64,000 nucleotides of DNA from contig CM046853.1 in NCBI GenBank assembly GCA_025617745.1, positions 31,919,313-31,983,312 of the forward strand, read 5' to 3'. Numbering within the stretch: the first letter of the stretch is position 1; every line of letters begins with the position of its first letter. This stretch comes from Heliocidaris erythrogramma. Taxonomy: Eukaryota; Echinodermata; Echinoidea; Camarodonta; Echinometridae. This document shows positions 58,701-63,100 of the stretch, piece after piece. Below the pieces are notes generated by a model that saw nothing but the letters and a program-made list of their open reading frames with translations, was not told the DNA's origin and ran no database searches. Position numbers and translations under genes: made by a program.

Positions 58701-60161
58701 CATGAATCTAAATAGCTCTCAAAAATCTGTGATGATTCTTGTACAATAAATCTCACTCAATGTCCACTTTAATTATTAATTCTGTTCATACAACCAATAT
58801 CCAATTTTTTTGACCATTCATATCTTGTAGTTCTAACCATATGTGTTTTTTTCTTGGTCATTTACATTGCAATGCTCTCTGTGGATAACTACACTCCATT
58901 TCTATGTGTAATCTTTGTACTTTGTATTATGCATGATCTTCGGGATCTGAGATCTGAGAAGCATGGCCAGATATTTCTACGAGGCCATCTCCAAATAAGT
59001 GTTCAATAACTTCATTCTCAGAATATCCTTCACTGTCAATGTCACCTACATTGTTTCTACAACAAGGCAAACAAAACAAATCAAAACATCAATATTCAAC
59101 ACCCTAATTCCAACTAACAGATCATCATATCATCTGTTGAGAGCCAGAAAGACGTTAACTCTGTGTTAAAGTCTATGAGTAAACGCCCCGCTGGCTCCAA
59201 ACAGACGATATATATAAGCATTTTAAAAAATACAAACACACACATTGTGCAAAACTGTATATCTATCAATCTTTAAAACAAAAACAAAAACAAGGGGAAG
59301 TGCACAAAAACAACCGAAAAATAAATATGCATTCAAAATCAATACACATCACAAATTCACATGAATCATATACAGTAAATACTGCAAATAAAACCTTGAG
59401 ATAAATGGGTTGGGGGGGAGGGGGTTCATGGGATAAATAAAATACACCTTGCAAATGATACAAAAAATACATTCCGAAGAGATGAAGTCATCCTAACAGA
59501 AGGGGGAAAATCATGGAATTACTTGGTACCAAACTTTGTTCTTCTCAACAGAAAAGGATACAAAATGTAAAACTAACTGTGCATTTTCAGTACATTAAAT
59601 ATATTAGCCATGTGACTGAAATCAACAGAGAACAATGTGGAGAATTCATACTGCAAGTTGGATATTTCCCCAGTGATGTCATCAAAACCAAATTTTCATG
59701 GCTTCCTGTTCAGCAGACTCAATGCCAAAAAAGCCTTTAGAGATTTCCAGCAAAAGGAAAGGTATACTATTTTTGCCCCTCATATTGCTAGCTACTCTGA
59801 CAATAGGTTTGGCACCATTATAGTATAGGCACCCATGACACATTTATTCAAACATAATGTCAGTCACAACTGCCACTGGGAGGTAAAAATTGATTAGGTT
59901 AATGTTTATAAGAAATAATGGTAAAGAATACGTACCAAGAGCCAATTCCTTGAGGTCAGGTTGGTCGCAACATGCACAGAGCTGGTAGAAGATGTGGTAA
60001 TTCCTTTCCTCTGGAGCCTGGAAGACCACACGCGACTTCTCCAGAAGATATGTCCGCATGTTGGCACCAACGATGTGATGGAGCCGGTTGAACCGGATCT
60101 CAATGTACTTGCCGAAGCGACTGCTGTTGTCATTTCGAGTTGTCTTGGCGTTGCCAATAGC
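1107..60161 (-). CDS. Myo5: Class V unconventional myosin heavy chain, partial (13 internal exons)
   Basis: Spliced gene on the minus strand encoding an actin-based, ATP-driven motor of the class V (dilute) type, which carries vesicles and organelles along actin as a dimer. Join in transcription order: 59936-60161, 47704-47811, 39438-39544, 37190-37321, 28558-28691, 26966-27047, 25920-26060, 25234-25440, 24736-24867, 23618-23715, 12247-12333, 4953-5064, 1107-1318. Every junction is GT-AG and every phase agrees, giving 1778 nt or 592 codons. Hallmarks in order are switch I ([13 protein letters not shown]), NYHIFYQLC, the switch II DIYGFE, the relay helix, HHFADKVEY, a basic loop 2, [24 protein letters not shown], the converter and the first IQ motifs. 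[16 protein letters not shown] and the IQ motifs directly after the converter favour class V over muscle myosin. The P-loop is upstream of the window, and the coiled coil and tail are downstream, so the 5' and 3' ends are missing. The class is well supported. The V paralogue and the species are not determined. Confidence 0.88.
1319..4952 (-). other. Intron, 3.6 kb
   Basis: AT-rich sequence between the two converter exons. It holds one hairpin element (3182-3350) and a short GT run near 3957. Nothing else recognisable. Confidence 0.8.
3182..3350. mobile_element. Hairpin MITE-like element, GGGGGTGTTTCATAAAGC family
   Basis: 169 bp that is almost one palindrome. The left end GGGGGTGTTTCATAAAGCTG is mirrored exactly by CAGCTTTATGAAACACCCCC at the right end. 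Inner arms such as GACTTTACGAACGACTGG and CCAGTCGTGCGTAAAGTC also pair. No transposase is present, so it is non-autonomous. I could not define a clear target duplication. Confidence 0.8.
4953..5064 (-). CDS. Myo5: Myosin V exon: first half of the converter
   Basis: 112 nt, phase 2 to phase 0, with acceptor TATAACAG and donor GTAAGC. It encodes [20 protein letters not shown] then [20 protein letters not shown]-x-Y-x-E-F-F-x-R-Y-R is the class V version of the converter start, where many other myosins have R.....F..RY. The linker [11 protein letters not shown] is divergent and highly basic. An AG-rich simple repeat lies just upstream of the acceptor, at 5094-5132. Confidence 0.92.
6240..6261. 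repeat. (CA)n microsatellite
   Basis: Eleven uninterrupted AC/CA dinucleotides within the intron. Confidence 0.95.
8240..8260. repeat. Poly(G) run
   Basis: 21 consecutive G following GTTTTTCCC. Length is likely unreliable in assembly. Confidence 0.9.
10535..10706. mobile_element. Possible decayed inverted-repeat element
   Basis: TCCTGGATTTTG near 10540 is mirrored by CAAAATCCTGGATCCTCCC near 10688-10706. The right end resembles AAATCCTGAATCCGCCCCTG at 32373-32392, suggesting a shared family with a GGGGCGGATCCAGG-like end. Both copies are too eroded to define borders. Confidence 0.35.
11790..11938. mobile_element. Hairpin MITE-like element sharing its core with the element at 18275
   Basis: Imperfect terminal inverted repeats, GTTTCATAAGCTTGTTATCA on the left and TGATAAGAAATTTTATGAAAC on the right (shown approximately), about 149 bp. 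The centre CCTTGCATCTGATTGGCTGA is also the centre of the element at 18275-18416, although the arms differ. No coding capacity. Confidence 0.75.
12247..12333 (-). CDS. Myo5: Myosin V exon: SH1 helix
   Basis: 87 nt, phase 2 to phase 2, with acceptor AATTGTACAG and donor GTACGT. After the split Thr it encodes [20 protein letters not shown] and [23 protein letters not shown] is the SH1 helix with its reactive Cys, the hinge between the motor core and the converter. ISAAGYPSR follows the usual IS.AG.P.R pattern. Confidence 0.95.
14832..15090. repeat. Diverged tandem duplication, 135-bp unit, two copies
   Basis: CACATGTCTCAAGAG followed by ACAGAAACTTTTTCACAAAC-type sequence starts at 14832 and recurs at 14967. 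Both copies continue to CATGCCTCTGG and GATGAAGT. Confidence 0.8.
15526..15755. repeat. Diverged tandem duplication, 115-bp unit, two copies
   Basis: GGATATTCCTTT, then CAACAAATATCTAAA, then AAGAGATCAG occur in the same order from 15526 and from 15641. Confidence 0.8.
16220..17725. mobile_element. Tc1/mariner-type MITE interrupted by another element
   Basis: Ends are CAGGGTGGCCCAGAAAG on the left and CTTTCTAGGCCACCCTG on the right, flanked by TA on both sides, the target duplication expected for Tc1/mariner. The arms are long, more than 100 bp. The left arm stretch ATCATTAGTTTTTATTTTAC is mirrored by the right arm around 16590. Removing the 1059-bp insertion and its 3-bp duplication leaves about 444 bp without a transposase frame. 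Confidence 0.8.
16610..17668. mobile_element. 1.06-kb inverted-repeat element nested in the right arm of the mariner-like MITE
   Basis: Starts GGGTGATTTCACGCTCGGTG and ends CACCGAGGGTGAAATCACCC, with ATT directly on both sides (16607-16609 and 17669-17671). Terminal sequence is rich in GGTGTT. Two more end-like blocks lie inside, at 17381-17412 and near 17586-17604, so the element may itself be composite. No transposase is recognisable. Confidence 0.8.
18275..18416. mobile_element. Hairpin MITE-like element, CAGGGGAGTGTTTCATCAAGC ends
   Basis: 142 bp with inverted ends CAGGGGAGTGTTTCATCAAG and CTTGATGAAACGCTCCCCTG, and inner arms GTCAGTGATTTTTACT and AGTAAAAATCACTGAC. It shares its core with the element at 11790-11938. 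No clear target duplication. Confidence 0.8.
20500..20830. repeat. Low-complexity T, G and C runs
   Basis: T-rich tract leading into 17 consecutive G at 20588-20604, and a C run near 20810-20826. Simple sequence only. Confidence 0.85.
22370..22510 (-). repeat. Weak tRNA-derived SINE candidate
   Basis: On the minus strand TGGTGTAGTAATGGTGTAGA followed about 70 bases later by GGTTCAAATC resembles pol III A and B boxes. No cloverleaf is convincing, and no target duplication or tail is seen. Confidence 0.22.
22564..22965. mobile_element. 402-bp MITE with TTA target duplication
   Basis: Ends AGGCCACCGCACACCTTACG and CGTAAGGTGTGCGGTGGCCT are perfect inverted repeats. TTA lies directly outside each end, as for PIF/Harbinger-type insertions. 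A further TCTGCGATCCGATTT and AAATTGGATCGCAGA extend the arms. No coding capacity. Confidence 0.85.
22981..23188. repeat. Decayed single copy of the 170-bp repeat family
   Basis: GAACTCTGTGACTTTTGACT followed by CCCCAAAT, GCATACTGATACCACGTTTG and an end with ACATAATGCCTC and CACCTTTGGGG follows the same order as the array at 57151-57869, with strong divergence. Confidence 0.55.
23618..23715 (-). CDS. Myo5: Myosin V exon: [10 protein letters not shown] segment of the lower 50-kDa domain
   Basis: 98 nt, phase 0 to phase 2, with acceptor TTATTTACAG and donor GTAAGAA. It encodes [20 protein letters not shown] then [13 protein letters not shown], with the last Thr split. This is the conserved helix and strand after loop 2 found in every myosin motor. 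The next intron is 11.3 kb and holds several nested mobile elements. Confidence 0.95.
24219..24313. repeat. (GTC/ATC)n compound microsatellite
   Basis: Runs of CGTCGTCGTTGT followed by three blocks of CATCATCATCATCA separated by ATATCGT. Trinucleotide periodicity creates long open frames on both strands that are not genes. Confidence 0.95.
24462..24505. repeat. (ATC)n microsatellite
   Basis: About twelve ATC/ACC triplets. A second, interrupted ATC tract follows at 24621-24695, next to the exon relic. Confidence 0.9.
24515..24622 (-). pseudogene. Decayed tandem copy of the loop-2 exon
   Basis: 108 bp that aligns without gaps to 24724-24831 with 14 mismatches, about 87% identity, covering the 3' part of the loop-2 exon, its donor and 12 bp of intron. 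The copy reads [20 protein letters not shown] and then [11 protein letters not shown]. Its last codon, CAG in the real exon, is TGA, directly before an intact GTAAGG donor. The 5' part ([11 protein letters not shown]) and the acceptor are gone. A GAT-rich microsatellite that would read Asp/Gly in the same frame replaces them. Use as an exon would end the protein inside the motor domain. Most likely it is a dead duplicate. Confidence 0.75.
24736..24867 (-). CDS. Myo5: Myosin V exon: loop 2
   Basis: 132 nt, 44 codons, phase 0 to 0, with acceptor ATGTTTAG and donor GTAAGG. It begins [20 protein letters not shown] and ends [12 protein letters not shown]. Loop 2 links the upper and lower 50-kDa regions and contacts the acidic N-terminus of actin. 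About ten Lys/Arg residues make it strongly basic, as expected for a processive class V motor that stays weakly bound to actin. KKSVGSQ joins the following FRDSL in the usual way. A decayed tandem copy lies just downstream in the next intron. Confidence 0.92.
24868..25233 (-). other. Intron, 366 bp
   Basis: Shortest intron in the window. AT-rich with several ACATGTA motifs, nothing else seen. Confidence 0.85.
25234..25440 (-). CDS. Myo5: Myosin V exon: lower 50-kDa domain, actin-binding helix-loop-helix
   Basis: 207 nt, 69 codons, phase 0 to 0, with acceptor TCTATTACAG and donor GTAAGA. It starts [17 protein letters not shown], contains [20 protein letters not shown], and ends [10 protein letters not shown]. 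This is the lower 50-kDa subdomain that supplies the main hydrophobic contact with actin. GC content and third-position C/G use are clearly higher than in the surrounding AT-rich intron, as expected for a constrained coding exon. Confidence 0.95.
25441..25919 (-). other. Intron, 479 bp
   Basis: Non-coding sequence between two phase-0 exons. No repeat or structural signal noticed. Confidence 0.85.
25920..26060 (-). CDS. Myo5: Myosin V exon: relay helix end and relay loop
   Basis: 141 nt, 47 codons, phase 0 to 0, with acceptor TTTTTCATAG and donor GTAAGT. It begins [20 protein letters not shown] and continues [20 protein letters not shown] to LLDEECM. It covers the end of the relay helix, the relay loop and the following strand. 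A terminal-inverted-repeat element begins only about 31 bp upstream of the acceptor, so the branch site probably lies at or inside its edge. Confidence 0.95.
26061..26965 (-). other. Intron, 905 bp
   Basis: Contains the terminal-inverted-repeat element at 26092-26277 close to the downstream acceptor. The rest is AT-rich. Confidence 0.85.
26092..26277. mobile_element. CAGTCAAACCTGC element, copy A
   Basis: Starts CAGTCAAACCTGCTT and ends AAGTTTCACAG. Repeated internal blocks read AGACCACCTGTGTATAAA. It matches copy B at 28820-29026 in the same orientation over its whole length, with scattered substitutions. Ends resemble TA-flanked inverted repeats. Confidence 0.75.
26966..27047 (-). CDS. Myo5: Myosin V exon: end of switch II and relay helix
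   Basis: 82 nt, phase 2 to phase 0, with acceptor GATTTTCAG and consensus donor GTAAGTAA. It encodes the split Gly, then [20 protein letters not shown] and LQQQFTQ. This is the start of the relay helix, one of the most conserved myosin segments, which transmits switch II movement to the converter. FEMFEIN differs from the more common FE.F..N pattern only at tolerated positions. Confidence 0.95.
27048..28557 (-). other. Intron, 1.5 kb, half of it a tandem array
   Basis: Contains the roughly 200-bp tandem array (27241-28005) and a fragment of the CAGTCAAACCTGC family at 28428-28475. No coding signal. Confidence 0.85.
27241..28005. repeat. Tandem array, about 200-bp unit, nearly four copies
   Basis: GCAAATGAGAGATGACT-type blocks start at about 27241, 27432, 27635 and 27840, spacings 191 to 205. 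Each unit continues with CTGTTTTAA, AAATGTCCAACTGCCT, a GACATTA block and GGGGTTCAAA. Copies are diverged, so the array is old. Confidence 0.88.
28558..28691 (-). CDS. Myo5: Myosin V exon: DALAKHIY helix and first half of switch II
   Basis: 134 nt, phase 0 to phase 2, with acceptor TTATTATCCAG and donor GTATGC. It encodes [20 protein letters not shown] followed by a variable stretch and FIGVLDIYG. The last Gly is split by the intron. DIYG plus FE from the next exon form switch II, which senses the gamma-phosphate and drives the recovery stroke. Fragments of dispersed repeats lie within 150 bp on both sides in the introns. Confidence 0.94.
28820..29026. mobile_element. CAGTCAAACCTGC element, copy B
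   Basis: Begins CAGTCAAACCTGCTTTAGCG and ends GACAGGTTTCACTG, with TA on both sides, so the ends form about 13-bp inverted repeats of Tc1/mariner style. Internal blocks GACCACCTGTCTATAAA are repeated. A 48-bp fragment of the same family lies at 28428-28475. Confidence 0.8.
29487..29600. repeat. (GA)n microsatellite
   Basis: Long AG run followed by GAGAGAAAGAGTGAAGGA-type variant repeats. Open frames across it are artefacts of the repeat. Confidence 0.95.
30421..30513 (+). other. G-rich tract with G-quadruplex potential
   Basis: Many G3-G5 runs separated by short spacers, including GGGGGAAGGG and GGGGGAGGGG. The strand shown carries the G runs, so the myosin transcript carries the C runs. 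Confidence 0.6.
31756..31815. repeat. Dispersed repeat fragment with ATATAGCGC core
   Basis: GTAACTTATATAGCGCCAAA resembles TTGTATAGCGCATAACACG at 50053 in layout, an end fragment of a dispersed element. Family unknown. Confidence 0.35.
32196..32393. mobile_element. Possible eroded inverted-repeat element
   Basis: The right end AAATCCTGAATCCGCCCCTG is of a common GGGGCGGATCCAGG-like type. The left end near 32200 (CATGGATTTGGGGGGGGGG) is only a weak match. Confidence 0.3.
33786..34013. mobile_element. 228-bp MITE-like element flanked by TA
   Basis: Ends GACCTGTTTACTAAGTTATT and the mirrored CACTTAGTAAACAGGTC, with TA directly outside both. Inverted similarity continues to TCAAATT/AATTTGA. 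No transposase frame. Confidence 0.75.
34254..34290. repeat. Short tandem duplication, 17 bp twice
   Basis: ATCAAGAAAAGGTGAAT occurs twice in direct succession. Confidence 0.85.
35185..35420. other. Possible transposon remnant beginning TACAGGGTGTGACAGC
   Basis: TATACAGGGTGTGACAGC looks like a Tc1/mariner-type terminus after a TA. I could not find a mirrored partner, and the nearby minus-strand open frame (35160-35402) has no motif I recognise. Confidence 0.25.
35601..36237. mobile_element. 637-bp piggyBac-type MITE flanked by TTAA
   Basis: Ends AGGGAAATTAACCTCA and TGGGGTTAATTGTCCT are imperfect inverted repeats, each directly next to TTAA, the target site of piggyBac elements. The arms extend inward: GTCTGCTAG and GGGCTGCCATTACTTTATGT pair with ACAAAATGGCAGCC and GTAGCAGAC. 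The centre has a diverged duplication near 35970 and 36069 (ACAATCGTAA, ACAAAGCGA). No transposase. Confidence 0.75.
37190..37321 (-). CDS. Myo5: Myosin V exon: upper 50-kDa domain with the TEDS-site loop
   Basis: 132 nt, 44 codons, phase 0 to 0, with acceptor TTTCCAG and donor GTAGGT. It starts [20 protein letters not shown] and ends LTKPLRRDL. It includes [10 protein letters not shown], the counterpart of the WLCHRKL block of class V myosins, and most of the actin-contacting 'cardiomyopathy' loop. Counting 16 residues back from the Asp of DALAK in the next exon lands on Glu in VREVLTKP, so the TEDS position is acidic. By the TEDS rule this predicts a motor that needs no heavy-chain phosphorylation at this site. 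Confidence 0.92.
37322..39437 (-). other. Intron, 2.1 kb
   Basis: Contains a GA-rich microsatellite (37621-37742) and a C/A run near 37838-37857. Otherwise no signal. Confidence 0.85.
37621..37742. repeat. GA-rich microsatellite
   Basis: GACAGAGAGCGGGA repeated twice, then AG and GAAAGAGA runs. Confidence 0.9.
39438..39544 (-). CDS. Myo5: Myosin V exon: upper 50-kDa core helix ([14 protein letters not shown])
   Basis: 107 nt, phase 1 to phase 0, with acceptor TTTTGCCAG and donor GTATGC. It encodes [23 protein letters not shown] and ends DQHESSKIE. The IFRI..A.LHLGN block is near-universal in myosin motors. Phe replaces the usual second Leu of LHLGNV. The tail of the exon is a variable, charged surface turn. 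Confidence 0.92.
42930..43290. repeat. Tandem array, about 90-bp unit, four copies
   Basis: The anchor CCCACCCTGG recurs at 42961, 43052, about 43141 and 43232, spacings 89 to 91. Units also share GGGGGTAGGGA, ACATGACATGC and TGACAGAGAT. The second and third copies are the most alike. Confidence 0.9.
45251..45327. mobile_element. 77-bp hairpin element flanked by AACA
   Basis: GGGCAATTCCACAGTAACAG on the left pairs with CGTTACCGTGGAATTGCCC on the right. AACA lies directly outside both ends and may be the target duplication. The loop is about 33 bp. Confidence 0.65.
46232..46456. mobile_element. Hairpin inverted-repeat element, about 225 bp
   Basis: Outer arms AAGTGG...ATAGGCCAT and GGCCTATAAGCCACTT pair. 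An inner stem pairs TCAGAATGTGAATTGCATG (46329) with CATACATTAAG-type sequence ending TTCTGA at 46426, about 39 bp per arm with few mismatches and a loop near 20 bp. No coding capacity. Confidence 0.65.
47345..47424. repeat. Palindromic dispersed repeat, copy 1
   Basis: GTCTGCTGAGAGCCAAAAGG then CATTAACTCTGTG, closing with TTGCTCTAAGCAGATGAT. The same layout occurs at 59131-59209. The ends pair (CTGCTGAGAGC with GCTCTAAGCAG). Confidence 0.7.
47704..47811 (-). CDS. Myo5: Myosin V exon: upper 50-kDa surface loop and helix
   Basis: 108 nt, phase 1 to phase 1, with acceptor TTTATCCTTGAAG and donor GTAAGA. It encodes [20 protein letters not shown] continuing to [10 protein letters not shown]. The segment corresponds to the region after NYHIFYQL in all myosins, between the nucleotide site and the core of the upper 50-kDa domain. 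In the Drosophila muscle myosin gene the equivalent exon (exon 7) exists in alternative versions that tune ATPase kinetics. A second, shorter version may lie upstream at 51427-51483. The intron before it is 12.1 kb, the longest in the window. Confidence 0.92.
48859..48979. repeat. AT microsatellite with flanking duplication and triple 15-bp octamer repeat
   Basis: CTGTACTGATGCA occurs on both sides of an AT run (48874-48898). At 48935-48979 a 15-bp unit GGGGAATGCAAATCA repeats three times without change. Each copy contains ATGCAAAT, the consensus octamer bound by POU/Oct proteins. Confidence 0.85.
49405..49478. repeat. Tandem duplication, about 35 bp twice
   Basis: GCAGACT, then ACTTTGATATATTGGGGGAT, occurs in two adjacent copies. 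Confidence 0.85.
50026..50190. repeat. Dispersed repeat fragment after a TAA microsatellite
   Basis: AATAATAATAATAT followed by TTGTATAGCGCATAACACGT and TCTCTATGCGCTTCCAAAGG has the look of a widely dispersed element with an ATT-type tail. The family is not certain. Confidence 0.4.
51427..51483 (-). CDS. Candidate alternative or duplicated myosin exon (copy of the [11 protein letters not shown] exon start)
   Basis: A 57-nt exon-like block with acceptor CCCCTCACAG and a weaker donor GTTTGA, phase 1 at both ends. Joined to the upstream exon it reads [20 protein letters not shown]. This repeats the opening of the exon at 47704-47811 ([15 protein letters not shown]). Over the shared FYYTSQG codons, four of seven differ only at the third base, which suggests selection on the protein rather than a recent copy. 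Flanking intron sequence is not similar. Length and phase allow either inclusion or replacement without a frameshift. However, it lacks the second half of the 108-nt exon (the helix ending EAFKLLG), so a swap would shorten the motor by 17 residues. It could be a regulated cassette, part of a mutually exclusive set, or a truncated relic. Confidence 0.5.
51612..51713. repeat. Imperfect inverted repeat around GGAGTTAAA
   Basis: CTCTGGAGTTAAATCCACTC is loosely mirrored by GTGGACTCCACTACTTTAAC followed by TCC. It lies about 130 bp upstream of the candidate 57-bp exon. Confidence 0.4.
52995..53205 (+). mobile_element. tRNA-derived SINE candidate
   Basis: GTGCTATAGCAGTTCATCCA resembles a pol III A box, and GGGTTTGAATCCTTGCC about 45 bases later a B box (consensus GGTTCGANTCC). 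A body follows with CTCTTGACCCAGGTGTGG and GATACTTGGTAGGAC, a layout typical of marine-invertebrate tRNA SINEs. No clear tail or target duplication. It is too diverged to be a working tRNA gene. Confidence 0.5.
54592..54778. mobile_element. Inverted-repeat element with TACTGTA-type ends
   Basis: Left ACTGTAAAACCAGAAATGTT then TGCGACATTAAAATTTCGCG. Right GAACGTTCCTGATTATACAGT is a rough mirror. AAACTTTCGCAAACACGAAAT near the right end matches the inverted inner left arm. TA is probable at both borders. Confidence 0.55.
57090..57869. mobile_element. Terminal-inverted-repeat element enclosing a 170-bp tandem array
   Basis: Ends TATGCCTCCGCC and GGCGGAGGCATA form a 12-bp inverted repeat. Inside, CTAAAAACCAGTAATT-type units start at 57151, 57320, 57490 and 57660, spacings 169-170, the last one truncated. 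A GGAC run (57789-57818) and an end hairpin (CCGGCACCCACC/GGTGGGCGG) close the element. Open frames through it (for example VRPSVRASV on the minus strand) are repeat artefacts. Confidence 0.8.
57151..57790. repeat. 170-bp tandem array, 3.8 copies
   Basis: Each unit reads AATTGACCTCTGTGACCTCT, TTTGACCTAC, CCCCAAAATCTAATC, TTTCTATGGGGAT, ACTGGTACCAAGTTTGAAGT, TCGCGGTAACGGTG in this order. Units are about 95% alike by eye, much younger than the relic at 22981-23188. Confidence 0.92.
59131..59209. repeat. Palindromic dispersed repeat, copy 2
   Basis: CATCTGTTGAGAGCCAGAAA, GTTAACTCTGTG, then GCTGGCTCCAAACAGACGAT. Same order as copy 1 at 47345-47424. The ends pair (TCTGTTGAGAGCCAG with CTGGCTCCAAACAGA). 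Confidence 0.7.
59936..60161 (-). CDS. Myo5: Myosin V exon: switch I and start of the upper 50-kDa domain
   Basis: First exon in the window in transcription order; 226 nt, starting in phase 0 and ending after the first base of a Gly codon. It encodes 75 residues beginning [18 protein letters not shown]. The segment holds switch I, whose Asn and Ser residues contact nucleotide and Mg and whose Arg pairs with the switch II Glu. It continues through [16 protein letters not shown] and NYHIFYQLC, strongly conserved class V blocks. The acceptor is TTTCCTCAAG before GCT and the donor is GTACGT. The frame is open further upstream to an ATG, but homology begins at AIGNAK, so I place the start at the acceptor. 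The preceding P-loop exon is not in the 3.8 kb before position 64000. Confidence 0.92.
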
Positions 60162-63100
60162 CTTGAGGAAAGTGGACATGAGATGGTAGATGTTGAGTGT
60201 TACAAATGCCATTATGGTAGGTTGGTTTCAAACGTTTCCTCTTTCTGAATGATATGACTTTCACTTGAAGGATTTCATCAATTCAAGAAAGATTCCACTG
60301 TCCATATTAGCCATCGTCAATTCCTCAATGTAATCAAAACAAAAAAGCACAAATTCTCCAATTATATTACTATAAAAAATAGAAGTTTGGGCTGTCAAAT
60401 TGTGATGCTGTTATCGCTTTCACAATATAGAATCTCCAACAGACGTTCTTTTTCCAGAATGTGATGTTACCGCAATTAATCCTGTTCTCTTAGCAGACTC
60501 CCTGGTCAAAGTGGTTTAATGCAACAATCTCTTTAGATCTAGGTTGAAACAATTCAATAATCCTTCCACAAAATAGCGACTTAATCCATGAAGTTGTCGA
60601 ACAGACTTATCAAATTAGTGGTTTTAACTACTCTGCTGAAATTTTACAATCCATCTTCTTTCAGCGGTGACGTCCTGAGAAGCAACTGGCCAGACAGAAC
60701 TGGCATGAAATCAAAAGTCTGTCGAACTAATTAAGTTCTAGAGTAGAGCAGTAAGAACAAGAAGTAACAGCACATCCTGCAACAGACAGATAGCACTCAG
60801 AAACAAGCAAAAACTCCAATGCTGTTACAAACTCCAGATTTGTGTAAAATTATTGAGCTCAAAGATAGAGATAACTCATTTGCGTAACTCTGTTTCCCCT
60901 TTTCCTTGTACACTAAGAGCCATCATCACGACTATCCTTGAATGTAAAACATGTGTTTCAGGTTTCAGCATGAGCTTTATCTAGTCCAAAACACCTTTCC
61001 CCCACAGTTATACACCATCATTAATTCTTCAAGGAATCAGGCCACTTTCCCCGACTTCTGATTCTAGAAAATTTTTACTTGAGATGTTGCTTCCAGCAGA
61101 CGTCACTTGCAGCAGAACAGAAGGCAATCAGTGACAAATAATTGGCAAAAATTCAGAGAGCATCCTTGCAGAGCTTCCTTCAACAAAATGAATTTGTAGG
61201 TGCCAATTGGCTTTGTTAATCTATATGTGACACTGATCAGTGCCTGGCAAGTAGATACAGCATTATAAAGGGTATAGCATCCAATCTCGGTAAATGTTCT
61301 TATCACAAGCTTAAGAAAATAATCCTTTCTGGTCAAAGTAGAATGCAGGTGCTTTAGAAGAGATACGATGAAAATTTTTCCATAATTTCGTCCATGGAAT
61401 ATAATGGGGATGGTAGGGGGGGTTCAGTAGCCTCCAAACCCTTGCAGGGGCAGTTCAGACATCATGCATCTATCGAGGTCAGAGAATGGAGGTGGTGTGA
61501 CAAAATACTACACAATCTACATCTCATGGATGGACTGATCCTACAAAGAGATTACTCCTATTCCTACAAAGCCAGCTCAAGAGCTGGAAGCACACTTTCT
61601 GCTCTTCCAGAGGTTCGCAACGCTCTCCTCCACTTGCTGCTCTAACAGATCTAACAGAAAAGCGAAGTGAGGGGCTTTCTTCCTCCTCTGAGGCAGAGCT
61701 AAAGGTCTCGTAGCTCTCGCCGGCTCCTTCTCCAAGCTTCCTCTGACCTATTTAGGGTGGGCTTACTCATCAGATTAGACCCTGGGCTTGCCTCGGTGAG
61801 AGGAGTCGCGAACTCATAAATGAGAGGAGGAGGAAGAGGTAGACACACGAAAGAAGAAGCTGAATACAATCAAATGGCTTCCTTTAGTGGCCCCTGTCTA
61901 AGGAATTGACTATACAATGTCAACAATCATTCTTTCCAAGGCATCCCTTGCCAAGGTGGGTGTTCAACATTTTTGACGAAGTACTAGTACAGGCACTCTT
62001 TCCATGTTCATTTACTTTTTATCTGTGTGACTAAAGAGTATCATATCAAAATCTTTGGAAGTGAAGTGGGTGAATAAAGACATAGTTATAAAAGACACAG
62101 TGAGTATGAAAGAAACGGAGAGTACCACGGACATATGTATATATATATATACCAAAACTTGACAAGAGAAGAAATTAAATAAAGCTAAAAAGTAGCTGCT
62201 AACAGAAACTAATCCAAATGAAAAGAGATGATCGCTCCAAAAACAGACGCACTTCCTCTATGTCTACTGAGTCAATGGGAGCTATTTTTGACGTCTCTTG
62301 TGAAAACGAAGAACAGAGTTTCACAGATCTAATTGGATTACCATTTGTTTCCCCAATGCTGTCACTCACAATCATAGAGCGCACTCTTGGAGCTGCGAGT
62401 GCATACACTGTGACAACAAAAGCATTTAGGATGAAATGCACTCCAATACAGCCATTTCTTCTCGCCTGGAAGCTGCATCACTGCATCTGCGTGACCCCCG
62501 AAATGCTGACTTGCACTTGTAATTTTGCATTTCCTGCCTTGCCCAAATAGAGGAACACTTGAGGTTTGAAAAGTGAAGGACAAGAACGGGGCGGTGATGG
62601 AGGCTGGGAAATATCGCAAAAAGGTTCAAACCATGGACCCAATCACTCTCCTCCTCTGCCTTAATGAGAGAGGACTGGTAGTAGGAATATCTTTTATAGA
62701 TTGTAAAGGATGATATGAAGTAATGAGTAGATTAAGGACAGTTGTCAGGAAAATGGGGTCACCATAGAAACCAGACAACTGCAGGAAGCCTCCACCTGTG
62801 CTTTTGATGACTGGGCACAGACTTCAAGATGGAGCTTGGGAGAGTGGGAATAGACTGAGGGAGGGGGCAAGCAGATTCAATTGGCAAGCTCACCACAGCC
62901 AATTACATTTTTTCGCTGAGACATGGTGGACATTTGGCTTTTTTCGTCATTTTCCAATAATTTCCTCCAATATCATTATAAGTATTCAATATAAAACCCA
63001 ATAAAGGTTAGAGTTGTTTTCGTAAATGTCTTCGGATATGACACAGAGGTAAACTTACTGTCAAAATGACTTCAAACTTTTAGAACCCTCTCATCACGTT

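Larger units (their letters stand above)
47812..59935 (-). other. Intron, 12.1 kb, containing a candidate alternative exon
   Basis: Largest intron. It holds the 57-bp exon candidate (51427-51483), AT and octamer repeats (48859-48979), a 35-bp duplication (49405-49478), a SINE candidate (52995-53205), an inverted-repeat element (54592-54778), the 170-bp array (57090-57869) and a palindromic repeat (59131-59209). The segment from 51950 to 52030 is locally CpG-rich but I see no promoter there. Confidence 0.8.

Noticed and set aside
61650-61860. GC-richer patch considered as an internal promoter or first exon
   Set aside because: No coding match, no clear core promoter, and the base composition shift is modest.
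62218-62629. Overlapping open frames on both strands near 62.2-62.6 kb considered as the P-loop exon or another gene
   Set aside because: No GESGAGKT, no loop 1 context, and no other recognisable motif in any frame.
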